64,000 nt of DNA from Caulobacter rhizosphaerae (lineage in GTDB: Bacteria > Pseudomonadota > Alphaproteobacteria > Caulobacterales > Caulobacteraceae): contig NZ_CP048816.1 of the NCBI RefSeq assembly GCF_010977555.1, positions 62,001-126,000 on the forward strand. Direction: 5' to 3'. A model generated the notes under the pieces. It ran no database searches and had not been told where the DNA came from. It was given only the letters and a program-made list of their open reading frames with translations. Shown piece by piece: positions 9,785 to 19,547 of this stretch. How positions within the stretch are numbered: the first letter of the stretch is position 1; each line of letters opens with the position of its first letter. Both the position numbers and the translations under genes were made by a program.

Positions 9785-10007
9785 TACTCGCAGGATGGCG
9801 AACCGTTGGGAACGCCGGCCGCGAATGTCTCGGTTATGAGGTGGTTTTGGGAGGCGACCGCAGAGACCACGCGACGAGGCGTTGACCGTGGTTCGATCGG
9901 TCGCTTGAGGGCCGATGCGAGCTCCGCCGCCAGCCGCGCGCCGACCGTTCTGGCGCCTGCGACGCTGAGACGTTGAGTGGCCTGGCTTGGAGCGGCGTGG
10001 AGCGTCG

Positions 10008-10034
10008 GCCGGCGTCGCCCTGGGCGACGCCGGC
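10008..10034 (-). terminator. Hairpin directly after the TonB-receptor stop
   Basis: A perfect 12-bp stem (GCCGGCGTCGCC with its complement) and a 3-base loop begin seven bases after the receptor stop codon on the minus strand. No T-tract follows, so it may act as a transcript-end stabiliser rather than a classical terminator. Confidence 0.5.
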
Positions 10035-10041
10035 CTTAGGC

Positions 10042-12672
10042 CTAGAACTTGGTGCGGATCCCAAATTGGATCAGACGGCCGAGCGTCGAGCCGTTGGCGA
10101 AGCCGCTGGACGCGCCGCTGGCGGTCCCGCCGTAGACGGGCGGATCCTGATCGAACAGGTTGGTCACGTTCAGCGACAGATGGGTCTCGTTCTTCAGCCG
10201 CTCGGTGGGCACGGCGTAGTCGAAGTAAAGATCAACCGTCGTGAACGATCCGACGCGATCCTGAGCCTGGGGCAGCGGGTATCCAGGCCTGGCCGGAATA
10301 GCCGGATCGATGCCATATCCCGCCTTGTGGTTGACGGAGGCGCTGGCCTGGAGGGCGCCGATCTTGGCGCCCGCCGTGGCGATCAGCAGCAGGCGAGTGT
10401 CTCCGGGCTGATCGAGCCTGTTGATGAAGGCCGCGCCGGGGACGAGCGCCTGGTCACGATTAAGGGTGTAGGTCCCCGCCAGGCTGGCGTTCACGGAGCC
10501 AAAGCTGGTCGGCCGGTCGTAACGCACGCTGAAATCGAGGCCATCGGTCTTGATCTCGCCGAGGTTCTGCACCCGGTAGTCCAGGATCGCGGTCGTCGGC
10601 GAGAAGGCGCAGGTCAGCGCCGGGGGCAGCAACGGCGAGAACACCGTCACGCCCGCGAACTCGGCCGCGGCCTGGGCGCAGGGGACATTATCCCGGAAGA
10701 AGGGTTCCAACTGCGGGGAATAGGGCTGGCCGGCGAGCAGCCCGATCACCTTCTTGAGATGGATATTGTAGTAGGTCGCGCTCAAGGTCAGGCCGGGGAT
10801 GGACCGAGGCCGGATATCGCCGCCCAGCGACCAGGTGTCGGCGGTTTGAGGACGCAATTGCGCGCCTTTGTTGCCGGCGACGACGATCACCCAGGGCGCG
10901 CTCTGGCCGTAGGGGAAGACCGAGGAAAAGATGCCGCCGGCCACCTGAACGCCGGACATGTCGGTCAGGCTGGGAGCGTTGAAGGACGTCCCCCAGTTGC
11001 CGCGCAACTTGACCCCGTCGACGGGTTCATAGGTCAGGCCCAACCTCGGATTGAAGGTGCTGCCCACGTCCGAATAGTCGTCATAGCGGCCGGACGCGGA
11101 GAAGGTCAGGCTCTGAACGCCAGGAGCGGCGTTCTCAGCGCCGACGATCGGCACGGCGAGTTCGGCGAAGGCCGACTTGACCTCCCGGCTGCCGACCAGG
11201 CGCGCGATCGAGCCTTCCGAGCCATAAGGCACCGTGCCGTTCTGGACGTTGTTCTTCTCCTTGTCGTACTCGACCCCGATCGCCATGCGGACATCGCCGC
11301 CGGGCAGGTGGAACAGGGGGCCGTCCAGGATGGCGCGACCGTTGGCCAGGCGCTGTTTGCCGTGCGCGTTGTTGTGCAGCAGGATCGCGGAGATCGTGGC
11401 GGGGGAGTTGGCGGCCAGGTCGTAGGGGTTGACGATGTTCTGCGCGACCGTGGGATCGGTCGTGGCGTTGTCCTGCTTGGTCGTGCTCCAGCCGAAGTTG
11501 CCCATGGCCCGAAGCTGCCAGTCGCCGCCCAGGCGCGCCGTGATCGTCGGGGTCACCCCATAGGAGGTGAGCACGCTGCGGTGATCCTGATTGACGATGC
11601 TCGCGAAGTTGGTGCGGACATCCTGCGAGGTCTCACCGGCGATCGACGCGAAATAGGGGTTCGCCGGCGTCACCGTCAGGTTGACGGTGTCCAGGCCCTC
11701 GTTGGTCGTCAACTCGCGACGCGCCCAGTAGCCTTTCACGTCCAGGGACACCGAACTGCTCAGGTCCTGTTCCAGGCTCGCGAAGACATTGTGCCGGTCG
11801 GTCTTGGGCCAGAAGGTCTGGGTGTCGGTGGTGTCGCATTTCGAGATCGTCCCCGCCGTATAGGCGGAGGGGTTGGGGCCCGTGATCGCGTAGTTGGTTC
11901 CGTTGGCGAAGATGGTTCCGGCGCCGCAGTAGCCGTTGTTCGGCGTGGTTTGGCGCACATAGTCGCGGTCGCGCCCGTAGATGGCGTCGTTGTGAGCCCA
12001 AGCGTAGGACACATAGGCCGAGCCAGAATCCCAGGCCTTGCCGGCGGTGAGATTGATGTCGGTCGTCTGGTAGTCGTCGGCGAAACCGGTCCGGGCGATC
12101 ACCTCGACGCCGTCGAAGTTGCGGCGGGAAATGTAGTTGATCACGCCGCCGACCGCGTCCGACCCGTAGATCGCCGACCCGCCGTCCGCGACGACATCGA
12201 CGCGCTCGAGAACGCCGGGCGGGATGACGTCGGGATCGGGGGTGGTTTGCAGCACGCCGGCCCCGACCAGGCGATGACCATCGACGATCACCAGGGTGGT
12301 CGAACCGCCCGAAGCGCCGAGGTTGCGGATGTTGGGGCGGATGATCGACATGCCCGCGTTCAGGCCGGTCGTCGGGGTCTGCAGGAAGGCGCTGCTGACC
12401 TGCGGGGTCTTGGTGAGGATCTCGTTGGCGCTGACGCCGCCCGTGGCGATGATGTCCTGGCGCGACATCGAGATCACGTTCGTGCCGATGGGCGCCACGC
12501 CGCGCAGCTGCGTTCCGGTGACGACCACTTCGCTGACGGCGCTCGCGTCCTCGGGGGCGTCGGTCGGGGTCTCTTGGGCGAGGGCCGGAGCGGCGAAGGC
12601 GCAAAGGGCCGCCAGGGCGACGCCCTGCATCAGGCGTGCGGCGATGCGCGGACGTGCGGACAGGTGGTCCAT
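10042..12672 (-). CDS. TonB-dependent outer-membrane receptor
   Basis: The start is the ATG at 12672, preceded by GGGGGAG; the product is 876 residues. A signal peptide (LMQGVALAALCAFAAPALAQ) is followed by a TonB-box-like stretch (SEVVVTGTQLRG), a plug domain (residues ~50-165, with TLVIVDGHRLVG) and a 22-strand-type beta barrel ending in a terminal phenylalanine (IQFGIRTKF), as expected for outer-membrane insertion. TonB receptors in this group import oligosaccharides as well as iron. Its position between GH3, GH43 and GH10 genes suggests transport of xylan-derived or related oligosaccharides (inference). Confidence 0.93.
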   Translation of the reverse strand: MDHLSARPRIAARLMQGVALAALCAFAAPALAQETPTDAPEDASAVSEVVVTGTQLRGVAPIGTNVISMSRQDIIATGGVSANEILTKTPQVSSAFLQTPTTGLNAGMSIIRPNIRNLGASGGSTTLVIVDGHRLVGAGVLQTTPDPDVIPPGVLERVDVVADGGSAIYGSDAVGGVINYISRRNFDGVEVIARTGFADDYQTTDINLTAGKAWDSGSAYVSYAWAHNDAIYGRDRDYVRQTTPNNGYCGAGTIFANGTNYAITGPNPSAYTAGTISKCDTTDTQTFWPKTDRHNVFASLEQDLSSSVSLDVKGYWARRELTTNEGLDTVNLTVTPANPYFASIAGETSQDVRTNFASIVNQDHRSVLTSYGVTPTITARLGGDWQLRAMGNFGWSTTKQDNATTDPTVAQNIVNPYDLAANSPATISAILLHNNAHGKQRLANGRAILDGPLFHLPGGDVRMAIGVEYDKEKNNVQNGTVPYGSEGSIARLVGSREVKSAFAELAVPIVGAENAAPGVQSLTFSASGRYDDYSDVGSTFNPRLGLTYEPVDGVKLRGNWGTSFNAPSLTDMSGVQVAGGIFSSVFPYGQSAPWVIVVAGNKGAQLRPQTADTWSLGGDIRPRSIPGLTLSATYYNIHLKKVIGLLAGQPYSPQLEPFFRDNVPCAQAAAEFAGVTVFSPLLPPALTCAFSPTTAILDYRVQNLGEIKTDGLDFSVRYDRPTSFGSVNASLAGTYTLNRDQALVPGAAFINRLDQPGDTRLLLIATAGAKIGALQASASVNHKAGYGIDPAIPARPGYPLPQAQDRVGSFTTVDLYFDYAVPTERLKNETHLSLNVTNLFDQDPPVYGGTASGASSGFANGSTLGRLIQFGIRTKF

Positions 12673-13043
12673 GGTGTCTCCCCCTCGGTGGATTTGGTTA
12701 TTGGGCGCGCGTTCCTGCGGCGTCCCAAGGCGCGAGCCCTGAAGAGCCGAGCGAACCTTCCGCCTTAGAATGCAGGGCCGGTTGGCGGGGGGCAGTATGT
12801 TACGGTTAGACCCTGGCGCTCCGCTTTGGCCCGGATGATGGTCATGCTTTCGAACATGCCGTCCGCATGAGACCCAAGGCCCGGCGCGACCCGGTACTTC
12901 CCGCAAGCCGCCGCCTCGATAGGCAAGCTCTGGCTGTTTCGGAGAGCCAGATCCTGGGGCTTGGTCTTGGCCGCGTCGGCCTGGTGTTTGAACCCCGGGG
13001 GCCGGTGTAGCGCCGGCGCGCATCCAAGACTGAGAGATCAAGC
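12673..13043. other. Divergent promoter region between TonB receptor and GH43 genes
   Basis: No gene is seen in these 370 bases. On the minus strand, 12793-12799 reads CATACTG inside an AT-rich patch, resembling the ATACTG core before the GH3 (6434) and tannase-family (56741) genes. It may hold the receptor's promoter or operator. Confidence 0.3.
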
Positions 13044-14702
13044 GTGGAAACTGATCGCCGAACAGCCATTCTCGCGACGCTGGGCCTGGCCGGAGGGTTG
13101 GGCGTGGCGCCCGGGGCGCGGGCGCAGACGAGCCCTCGGGACGCCGCCCAGGCCGTCAAGGCGGGTCGCGGAACCGGCGTCGAGGGGCGGCGCATCGCCG
13201 ATCTTGGCGATGGCCGCTTCCTCAATCCGGTCATCTCCGGCGATCGCCCCGATCCCAACGTGCTGAAGGACGGCGACGACTACTACGCCGCGTTCTCGTC
13301 TTTCATCTATTATCCGGGCGCGCACATCTGGCATTCCCGCGACCTTGTGAACTGGACGCCGCTCACGGCGGCGCTTCGCAAGGACATCGGGTTCGTCTGC
13401 GCGCTGGACATCGCCAAGCACGATGGCCGCTACTTCATCTACATTCCCGTGGCGGACTCCAAGGACCCGGCTCGGGTGTTCAAGACCTATGTCATCCACG
13501 CCGACAGCATGGCCGGGCCCTGGAGCGATCCCATCGACATGCACGTCGACGGAGAGATCGACCCCGGCCATGCGGTCGGCGAGGATGGCAAGCGCTACCT
13601 TTTCTTGAGCGGCGGCAAGCGCGTGCGCCTCTCGGACGACGGCTTGCGGGGCGAGGGCCCTCTGGAGACCGTCTATAAGGGATGGCCTATTCCCGAGGAC
13701 TACGTTCATGAGGGCATGGCCCTCGAGGGGCCCAAGGTGCTGCGTAAGGACGGCTGGTTCTATCTGTTCTCCGCCCAAGGCGGCACGGCCGGACCGCCGA
13801 CCAGCCACATGGTCGTGGTCGCGCGCTCAAGGTCGATCCATGGGCCTTGGGAGAACGCCCCGCACAATCCCATCGTCAGGACCCAATCGCGTCTGGAGCC
13901 CTGGTGGTCACGGGGCCATGCCACGCCTATCGAGGGGCCGGCCGGTGACTGGTGGCTGTCCTATCATGGCTACGAGAACGGCTTTCGGACCTTGGGGCGG
14001 CAGATGCTGCTCGAACCGATCGCCTGGACGGCGGACGGCTGGCCAATCGCCCGCGGCGGCGATCTTTCCAAGCCGCTGCGCAAGCCCGCGCCGACCTCGG
14101 CCGTGGCGGGCGGCGCCCCGTTGTCGGGTTTCACAGATGACCTGTTTGACGGCAAGTTCGCGTTCTACAAGCCCACGCCCGACTACGACGCGCGGGTCAG
14201 CATCTCGCGCGAGCGTCTGGCGATGGCGGGCCAAGGGTCTGGTCCCGCGGACGCCTCGCCTCTGCTCTTCGTGGCCGGGGACCGGTCGTACGAGGTCACG
14301 GTCGACGTGGAGGTTCCGGACGGCGCCGAAGGCGGTCTTCTGCTGTTCTATAACAGCAAGTTCTTCGCTGGCGTCGGACTGAGCGATGGCGCGGTGAAGG
14401 TCTTCAAGGTCGCCAAGCAGGATGGTCCGCCCGAGAAGGACGCGAAGATTTCAAGGCGTCTTCGCCTGCGGCTGCAGAACTCGGAAAATGTCGTGACGTT
14501 CTTCTACCAGGTTCCTGGCGAGCCCTGGAAAAAGGCGCGTTCGCTCGAGGTCTCCGGCTACAACCACAATGTCGCCGACAGCTTCTTGAGCTTGAGGCCC
14601 GGCTTCTACGCGTCGGGGACCGGCCGGGTCGAGTTCAAGAACCTGGTCTATCGCGCCATCACGCCGACCGATGGCGTCGTGCCGCTGGTCAGCCAGCCTT
14701 GA
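13044..14702 (+). CDS. Glycoside hydrolase family 43 (beta-xylosidase/arabinofuranosidase-like)
   Basis: Starts at GTG 13044 with GAGAGAT just upstream; 552 residues. The leader has a twin arginine (DRRTAILATLGLAGG) and probably uses Tat. The five-bladed propeller of GH43 is visible: base Asp70 in SGDRPDPNVL, pKa-modulating Asp173 in EIDPGHAV, and general acid Glu228 in MALEGPKVL. Residues ~345-545 form a second beta-sandwich like the C-terminal domain of GH43 xylosidases. These enzymes trim xylose or arabinose from xylan fragments. It is divergent from the TonB receptor, so both could answer one operator. Confidence 0.9.
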   Translation: METDRRTAILATLGLAGGLGVAPGARAQTSPRDAAQAVKAGRGTGVEGRRIADLGDGRFLNPVISGDRPDPNVLKDGDDYYAAFSSFIYYPGAHIWHSRDLVNWTPLTAALRKDIGFVCALDIAKHDGRYFIYIPVADSKDPARVFKTYVIHADSMAGPWSDPIDMHVDGEIDPGHAVGEDGKRYLFLSGGKRVRLSDDGLRGEGPLETVYKGWPIPEDYVHEGMALEGPKVLRKDGWFYLFSAQGGTAGPPTSHMVVVARSRSIHGPWENAPHNPIVRTQSRLEPWWSRGHATPIEGPAGDWWLSYHGYENGFRTLGRQMLLEPIAWTADGWPIARGGDLSKPLRKPAPTSAVAGGAPLSGFTDDLFDGKFAFYKPTPDYDARVSISRERLAMAGQGSGPADASPLLFVAGDRSYEVTVDVEVPDGAEGGLLLFYNSKFFAGVGLSDGAVKVFKVAKQDGPPEKDAKISRRLRLRLQNSENVVTFFYQVPGEPWKKARSLEVSGYNHNVADSFLSLRPGFYASGTGRVEFKNLVYRAITPTDGVVPLVSQP

Positions 14703-14749
14703 GGGACCTGACGCAGCTGGCCGGCATTGCACCGCGTCTGGAGGAGGAG

Positions 14750-14770
14750 GCCCGCCAAGGTTTGGTGGGC
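14750..14770 (+). terminator. Hairpin downstream of GH43
   Basis: GCCCGCCAA and TTGGTGGGC form a 9-bp stem with one G:T pair and a 3-base loop about 50 bases after the GH43 stop. Without a long T-tract, it is a modest candidate. Confidence 0.4.
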
Positions 14771-14868
14771 TCCTGACAGGTCGCATGGCGAACGGTCCAG
14801 GCCCCGGTCTGATCGTTCGCGTCCGTATCGCGAGCCGGCCTCAGGTACGGCGTGCTTTCATGATCGGC

Positions 14869-17800
14869 CTAAGCGCGCCGTGCGATCGGAAGGCGGGAGG
14901 CCTCCTCGGTAAGTTCTTCCAAAGTACGACGCGACCTCTTCTCGAGCATCACCGCATCCTGTCGGCGCGCCACCTCAAGCGACCGGTGGAGGAGGGCTTG
15001 AGCGGCGTCTATGGCCGCGGGACGCGCTTGGTGGAGGAGCTCAGCCGCGACCCTTAAGGCTTCGGCTTCCCAGACGCGCTCATCGTGCTCCTGAATGAAC
15101 TTGCGGGCCTTGGCGATCAATTCCAGACCGCGTTGGGCGTCGCCGGACCTAAGGCACATGCGCGCGCCGAGGATCAGGAGGACAGAGGTCAGGTAGCGCT
15201 CCTCGAACAGCGAAGAGCACTCGACGATGCGGTCGATATGGCGGGGATCGCCGTCGCGGCTGAAGCCGGCCCACTCGGCGCAGCCGGCGCCGAGGGGGCG
15301 CCAGTAGCGGCACTCGCGTTCCGTACAGAGGGCTTGCAATTGGGCATTGTAGTGTTCGACCGAGGAGAGATCCTCGTCGCAAAGGGCGTGGAATATGATC
15401 CAGGCAAAGACCAGCGCTAGGGTTGGCGGATGCCCCTTCGCCTGGGCTCCCGTCAAGGCCTGGGCGGCGAACCGGCGGGCCGCTTCGATGTCCCCAAGAT
15501 GCCAGACCGTCCAGGACAGGTAGGCGGCGGCCACGACGCCCGGGTCGAACCCGAAGCGCGGGCCGTGCCGGTCCGGATCGTATAGGGCGACAGCGCGTTC
15601 GTGATGGGCTCGCGCCGAGGCGAAACGACCCGTAAAGGCGTCCGAAGCGCCCCGCAGCCGAAGCGCCTCCAGTTTGATCTGCTCGTCCGGTGGTAGTCGC
15701 TGCGCGCGCGCGTCGAATTCGCGGGCCAGCTCCTGGGCGCGCGGCCAGCGCCCTCGACCCGCCTCGTAGGTCCAAAGGCAATAGACCACTTCCAACTGCC
15801 TGATGGGACGATCAAGCTCTTCGGCCAGGCTTTGCGCTCGGGTGTAAATCTCGCCGAGGTCTTCGCCAACATAGCCCTGGGCGCTTCGGATGGTGAGGCC
15901 AAGTTCGAGCAGCAGTCCCAGCTCATGCTCACGGCAGTCTTGCTCGGGCGAGGCCCGCAGGGCGACCAGGGCCATCCGCAGGTTGGCGGTCGCTTCGGCC
16001 AGGGCGTGCCGCGCGGCCGCGAGCCGGCCCGCGTCGCTCCAGAACGGGACCGAATCCGTCGACCGGCCGCCCTCCAGAAGGTGATGGGCGACAACCTCTG
16101 GCCGCTCGGCCACCAGTTCGGGGAAGGTGTCGAGCAGCACGCCCGCGATCTTGAGGTGCATGTCCCGGCGTCTCGGATCGAGAAGGGACCGATAGGCGGC
16201 GTCTCGCAACAGCGCGTGACGAAACGCAAAGGTTCGATCTCCGTCCATTCGATCGCGGACGAGGACGCCGGCCGCGACGAGCTGATCCAGGGAGGCGTCC
16301 AGCTCGGGTTCGGTACGACCAGCGCACAGCGCGAGCATCCGCCTTGAAAACACCCGTCCGATGACAGACGCCGTCTGGGCCACAAGGCGCGTCGGGCCAA
16401 GCCGATCGAGCTGAGCGGCGAGAAGATCGCTGAGGCTTTCCGGCACCGCCATAGCCGCGGATTCCGCATAATCCTCCGAGAGCACGAACCGCGTGAGTTC
16501 TTCCAGGAACAGCGGGATTCCTTCGCCCCGGTCGAGGATCAACGCGCGGGCATCGGCAGGCAGCTCCGTGCCGATCGTCAGTTGTTGGACCAGTGTGTTA
16601 GCCTCTTCACGCGGCAAGCGCGCCAGCCGGACGGCCGTGAGGTTGGTGGAGCGCAACAGTCCCGGCGCACCCTCCGGGCGGCTCGTCATCAGGACCAGCA
16701 TCGGCGTGCTCGCGGAGGCCTCGATGACGTCTTGAAGAAGTTCGAGCGTGGTTGGATCGGCCCAATGCACGTCCTCGATCAGGATGGCCACCGGCCGCCG
16801 CTGCGCCAGCGCCAGGCCCATCCTGATCAGCAGCTTGAGCGTCATTTCCTTTCGCTGGCTTGCGGAAAGCTGGTCCTCAATGTCTCCGTCCCCGCCGCTC
16901 ACCAGCCGGCCGAGAAGCGCGCTGTCCCAAGGGTCATTGAAGCCGAGCCGCCGGAGCAGGCGCTGGAGGGGCGGACGAGCATCACCGTCCGCCCGCCAGC
17001 GGGCGAGCTTGCCGCGCAGGAGCTCCACAAGGGGAAACAGGGCGCTATTGGTATGGTGAGGCGAGCACTGAACACGAAGGCGAAGCGCATTGCTGCCGAT
17101 CTCGTCGAGGGCGGCCTCGGCCACCCTGGATTTACCCATTCCCGCTTCGCCGATCACCAGGACGGCCTGACCTTCGCCCGCCTGGCTCAGGCGCCACCGG
17201 CTCGCCACCAGGGCCCGTTCCTCGCGGCGTCCGACAATTTGCGCGGCGACGCCATCGTGCCGACGCGCACGAAAGCGCGTGCTGACAGGTCTGGATCCGA
17301 GAAGGCGCCAGGTAAGGCCCGCGGCTGGGGGTGGGGTGAGTTCGCCGGCGGGCAAGAAGTGAAAGCTCGCTCCCGTCAAGCGACGGGTAGACTCCGCGAC
17401 CAGGACCGCATTGGCGGGCGCGCGCTGTTGCATCCGTGTCGCAAGCGCTGGCGCTTCGCCGATCACCGCGGGGCGCAACCCTGCTTCGGCGCCCAGTCCG
17501 CCTCGGGTGATCACGGCGCTGGTGGCCACGCCGATACGCAGGGCCACGGGCTGGCCGGCGGCGAGCCGTTGGGCTTCCGCCAGCATTTCCAGGGCGGTGT
17601 TCAGCGCCTGGATCGGGGCGTCCTCTTGAGCCACGGGCCAGCCGAAATAAACGATCAGCCGGTCGCCGGCTCGGGCGTCCACCTCGCCGCCGCGGGCGAG
17701 GCAGATACGCGCGCAGGCCTCGTGCAACTGCTCAAGCACGCCAAGCGTGGCGCCTTCGAGCGCATAGGCCGCGCTCTCGTCGCTCAGCGCGCAGGATAGC

Positions 17801-18264
17801 GCCGTCACGAAGCGACGTTCCTGCGAAAGCCAGGTCGGCGCGACTTCGGCGATCGGGACTGGCGCGGTGGCCGTATCCACCGCATTGCGCCACCGGAAGG
17901 TCGGCAGATAGGCGCCTTTGGGCACCTGCAGTTCGATCAGGTCCTCTTGCCCTTGCTCAAGGTCATACTGCGCCAGCAGCCGCCGAAGCCGACCGGCCTC
18001 GACCCGCACGACTGCGCTCGTCCCAGGTTCGAAGTCGTCCGACTTGCCAAACACGCAAGTGGCGATGGTGAATTCCTTGAGCTGCGCTTCGCGGCCGGCA
18101 AGCGTTTCCTCGACAAGGAAGGTGAGGAACCGCTGCATGCGCGGCGCGCGGGAAAAGGTCGCGCTTGCGAGAACGCGCTCCAGGTGCGCGCGGATTTGCC
18201 CCGGCGTGGGAAGGCCGGGTGACATGAGCCCAGGCCCGGCCTGCTCCGAGCTCGTCGCGATCAT
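14869..18264 (-). CDS. Large signalling ATPase: N-terminal DNA-binding-like domain, degenerate cyclase domain, AAA ATPase, TPR repeats
   Basis: The 1131-residue protein (ATG at 18264; a further in-frame ATG at 18333 is possible) starts with a domain common in bacterial regulators (residues ~20-125: LKEFTIATCVFGK, VVRVEAGRLRRLL, VPKGAYLPTF). Residues ~145-330 resemble a class III nucleotide cyclase (ERRFVTALSCALSD, GDRLIVYFGWP), but the first metal-binding Asp is absent at its usual place, so catalysis is doubtful. An ATPase follows, with Walker A Lys378 in GEAGMGKS and Walker B ILIEDVHWAD. The C-terminal half is helical and TPR-like. It is likely a cytoplasmic regulator sensing ligand or protein and controlling nearby glycan genes (inference); targets are unknown. 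Confidence 0.8.
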   Translation of the reverse strand: MIATSSEQAGPGLMSPGLPTPGQIRAHLERVLASATFSRAPRMQRFLTFLVEETLAGREAQLKEFTIATCVFGKSDDFEPGTSAVVRVEAGRLRRLLAQYDLEQGQEDLIELQVPKGAYLPTFRWRNAVDTATAPVPIAEVAPTWLSQERRFVTALSCALSDESAAYALEGATLGVLEQLHEACARICLARGGEVDARAGDRLIVYFGWPVAQEDAPIQALNTALEMLAEAQRLAAGQPVALRIGVATSAVITRGGLGAEAGLRPAVIGEAPALATRMQQRAPANAVLVAESTRRLTGASFHFLPAGELTPPPAAGLTWRLLGSRPVSTRFRARRHDGVAAQIVGRREERALVASRWRLSQAGEGQAVLVIGEAGMGKSRVAEAALDEIGSNALRLRVQCSPHHTNSALFPLVELLRGKLARWRADGDARPPLQRLLRRLGFNDPWDSALLGRLVSGGDGDIEDQLSASQRKEMTLKLLIRMGLALAQRRPVAILIEDVHWADPTTLELLQDVIEASASTPMLVLMTSRPEGAPGLLRSTNLTAVRLARLPREEANTLVQQLTIGTELPADARALILDRGEGIPLFLEELTRFVLSEDYAESAAMAVPESLSDLLAAQLDRLGPTRLVAQTASVIGRVFSRRMLALCAGRTEPELDASLDQLVAAGVLVRDRMDGDRTFAFRHALLRDAAYRSLLDPRRRDMHLKIAGVLLDTFPELVAERPEVVAHHLLEGGRSTDSVPFWSDAGRLAAARHALAEATANLRMALVALRASPEQDCREHELGLLLELGLTIRSAQGYVGEDLGEIYTRAQSLAEELDRPIRQLEVVYCLWTYEAGRGRWPRAQELAREFDARAQRLPPDEQIKLEALRLRGASDAFTGRFASARAHHERAVALYDPDRHGPRFGFDPGVVAAAYLSWTVWHLGDIEAARRFAAQALTGAQAKGHPPTLALVFAWIIFHALCDEDLSSVEHYNAQLQALCTERECRYWRPLGAGCAEWAGFSRDGDPRHIDRIVECSSLFEERYLTSVLLILGARMCLRSGDAQRGLELIAKARKFIQEHDERVWEAEALRVAAELLHQARPAAIDAAQALLHRSLEVARRQDAVMLEKRSRRTLEELTEEASRLPIARRA

Positions 18265-18581
18265 CGTTTCCACCCTAGGTGTCTTGTGGGACACTTGCTG
18301 TGCCGTTTTGCGCGACCGCTCTTTGCGGGTCACAAATCCAGCGTACCATTTCCAAGCAGGATGTCATGTTTATAAAAATCCGTCTGCCATGACGAAGGCG
18401 TTGGGCGCATGAATTCCGGTTCTTCCTGTCCAATGGGTGGCAATTTGCCGGGCGTGAACAGAGCAGGAACTTCTGCTTGATCCGAAGAGGTCGGCGGTCC
18501 AAGAAGGCGGGTCTCCGCGGCGCCGCGTCACAGCCCTGTGAAGGATGGATAACGGTAGGGTGGGGCGTTAGGGGGCGTGTC
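18265..18581. other. Intergenic region upstream of the ATPase regulator
   Basis: No gene seen. A small inverted repeat GTGTC-N6-GACAC lies at 18279-18294, just before the regulator's start, and an AT-rich patch at 18345-18375 may hold promoters. Confidence 0.3.
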
Positions 18582-18920
18582 TTGTCGGTCGAAAGCGAGT
18601 TTGTGCGAGCAGCGCTGGAGATCGGCTTGGCGGAGGCCGTCGCTGAGACGATGCGCGACATCGACCGCGCGATCGCCGAATTGCCCCAGGGGCCCGGTTC
18701 TCGCTATGCCAAGCGCCTCGACAATCAGCGTGACAGCCTACGCAGACCCACTCTGCGCACGACCGCGGCCTTGGTCGTGTCGATCTGCATTGCCGATCCA
18801 TCGCGGACGCCGATCGTCCGACGGGCGTTCGCCCGGCTGGCTGATCGTCATCCGGAGCTCGCGGGGTTCTACGGCCAATTGCCGGCCGCCGCCGACGACG
18901 GCCTGCGCCGCACGGCGTGA
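18582..18920 (+). CDS. Small uncharacterised protein
   Basis: The best-looking coding stretch begins at TTG 18582 (LSVESEFVRAALEIG) and gives 112 residues; the frame is open further upstream to 18477, but that part has atypical Arg/Gly text. The product is soluble and mostly helical, with LRRPTLRTTAALVVSICIADP in the middle. No family recognised. It begins a run of three small same-strand ORFs (18582, 18984, 19284) with 60-90 base gaps. The start is uncertain since no strong ribosome-binding site is present. Confidence 0.45.
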   Translation: MSVESEFVRAALEIGLAEAVAETMRDIDRAIAELPQGPGSRYAKRLDNQRDSLRRPTLRTTAALVVSICIADPSRTPIVRRAFARLADRHPELAGFYGQLPAAADDGLRRTA

Positions 18921-18983
18921 TCAGAGCCCTGATACCCGTTTCGAATATCGGTAGAGCTTGTGGGCTGTGCTAGCGTATCGCTG

Positions 18984-19190
18984 ATGGAAACCTACACCTT
19001 CGTTTGCCTGGCGCAGAACCAGATCGCCACGGCCGTGGACGTGCAGCCGCTCGCGCCGGACGCCTTTCGAGGGCATGCCCTGAGCTTGCTGCGGGAGCAC
19101 GCCAGCGCGGCCACGGTCGAGGTCTGGCGCGATGAAACGGTGATCGCGGTCGTCGATCGCGGCGGCGTGCGTCCCGCGCGGGATCCTTGA
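18984..19190 (+). CDS. Small uncharacterised protein
   Basis: 68 residues from the ATG at 18984 (METYTFVCLAQNQI). Predicted mixed alpha/beta: HALSLLREHASAATVEVWRD followed by ETVIAVVDRGG. The pattern looks like a compact cytoplasmic domain in which a helix is followed by two strands. Lies between two other small ORFs. Function unknown. Confidence 0.5.
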   Translation: METYTFVCLAQNQIATAVDVQPLAPDAFRGHALSLLREHASAATVEVWRDETVIAVVDRGGVRPARDP

Positions 19191-19283
19191 AGGGCGACGC
19201 ATAAGAACGGGTGGCGCTGGCCCTTTCTCGCCGCGGAGGATCGTGGCAAACGCCTCTTCATTTCGATCGAGGAAGTTTGCTTC

Positions 19284-19523
19284 GTGTTCAAGACAACGCG
19301 CCAGGAGGCGATCGCCGCGGCTCGGCGGCTCGTGCGCGGTTTCGCCAGCGCGCCGGAGCCTCGGCGCCAGGCTCAGCAGATCTATGGTGTTCTCGTGCAC
19401 GCCGAAGGCTGGTCGCCGTCTCAGGAAGCGCTCATTCTGGAGCTCGGCGCCTGGATGCAGGGCCATCCCAATCTGGGCGACTTGAAACCGCGATGCGAAG
19501 CTGTCCTGGGCAAACTGGCTTAG
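19284..19523 (+). CDS. Small helical protein of unknown function
   Basis: 79 residues from GTG 19284, with GAGGAAG about eight bases upstream. Predicted all-helical (TRQEAIAAARRLVRGFASAP, QAQQIYGVLVHAEGW). No membrane segment, no family recognised. It ends 24 bases before the convergent GH10 stop. Another frame overlapping it (from 19243) has a poorer amino-acid pattern. Confidence 0.5.
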   Translation: MFKTTRQEAIAAARRLVRGFASAPEPRRQAQQIYGVLVHAEGWSPSQEALILELGAWMQGHPNLGDLKPRCEAVLGKLA

Positions 19524-19547
19524 CCAGCGGCCCGGGAAGGACAGTGT

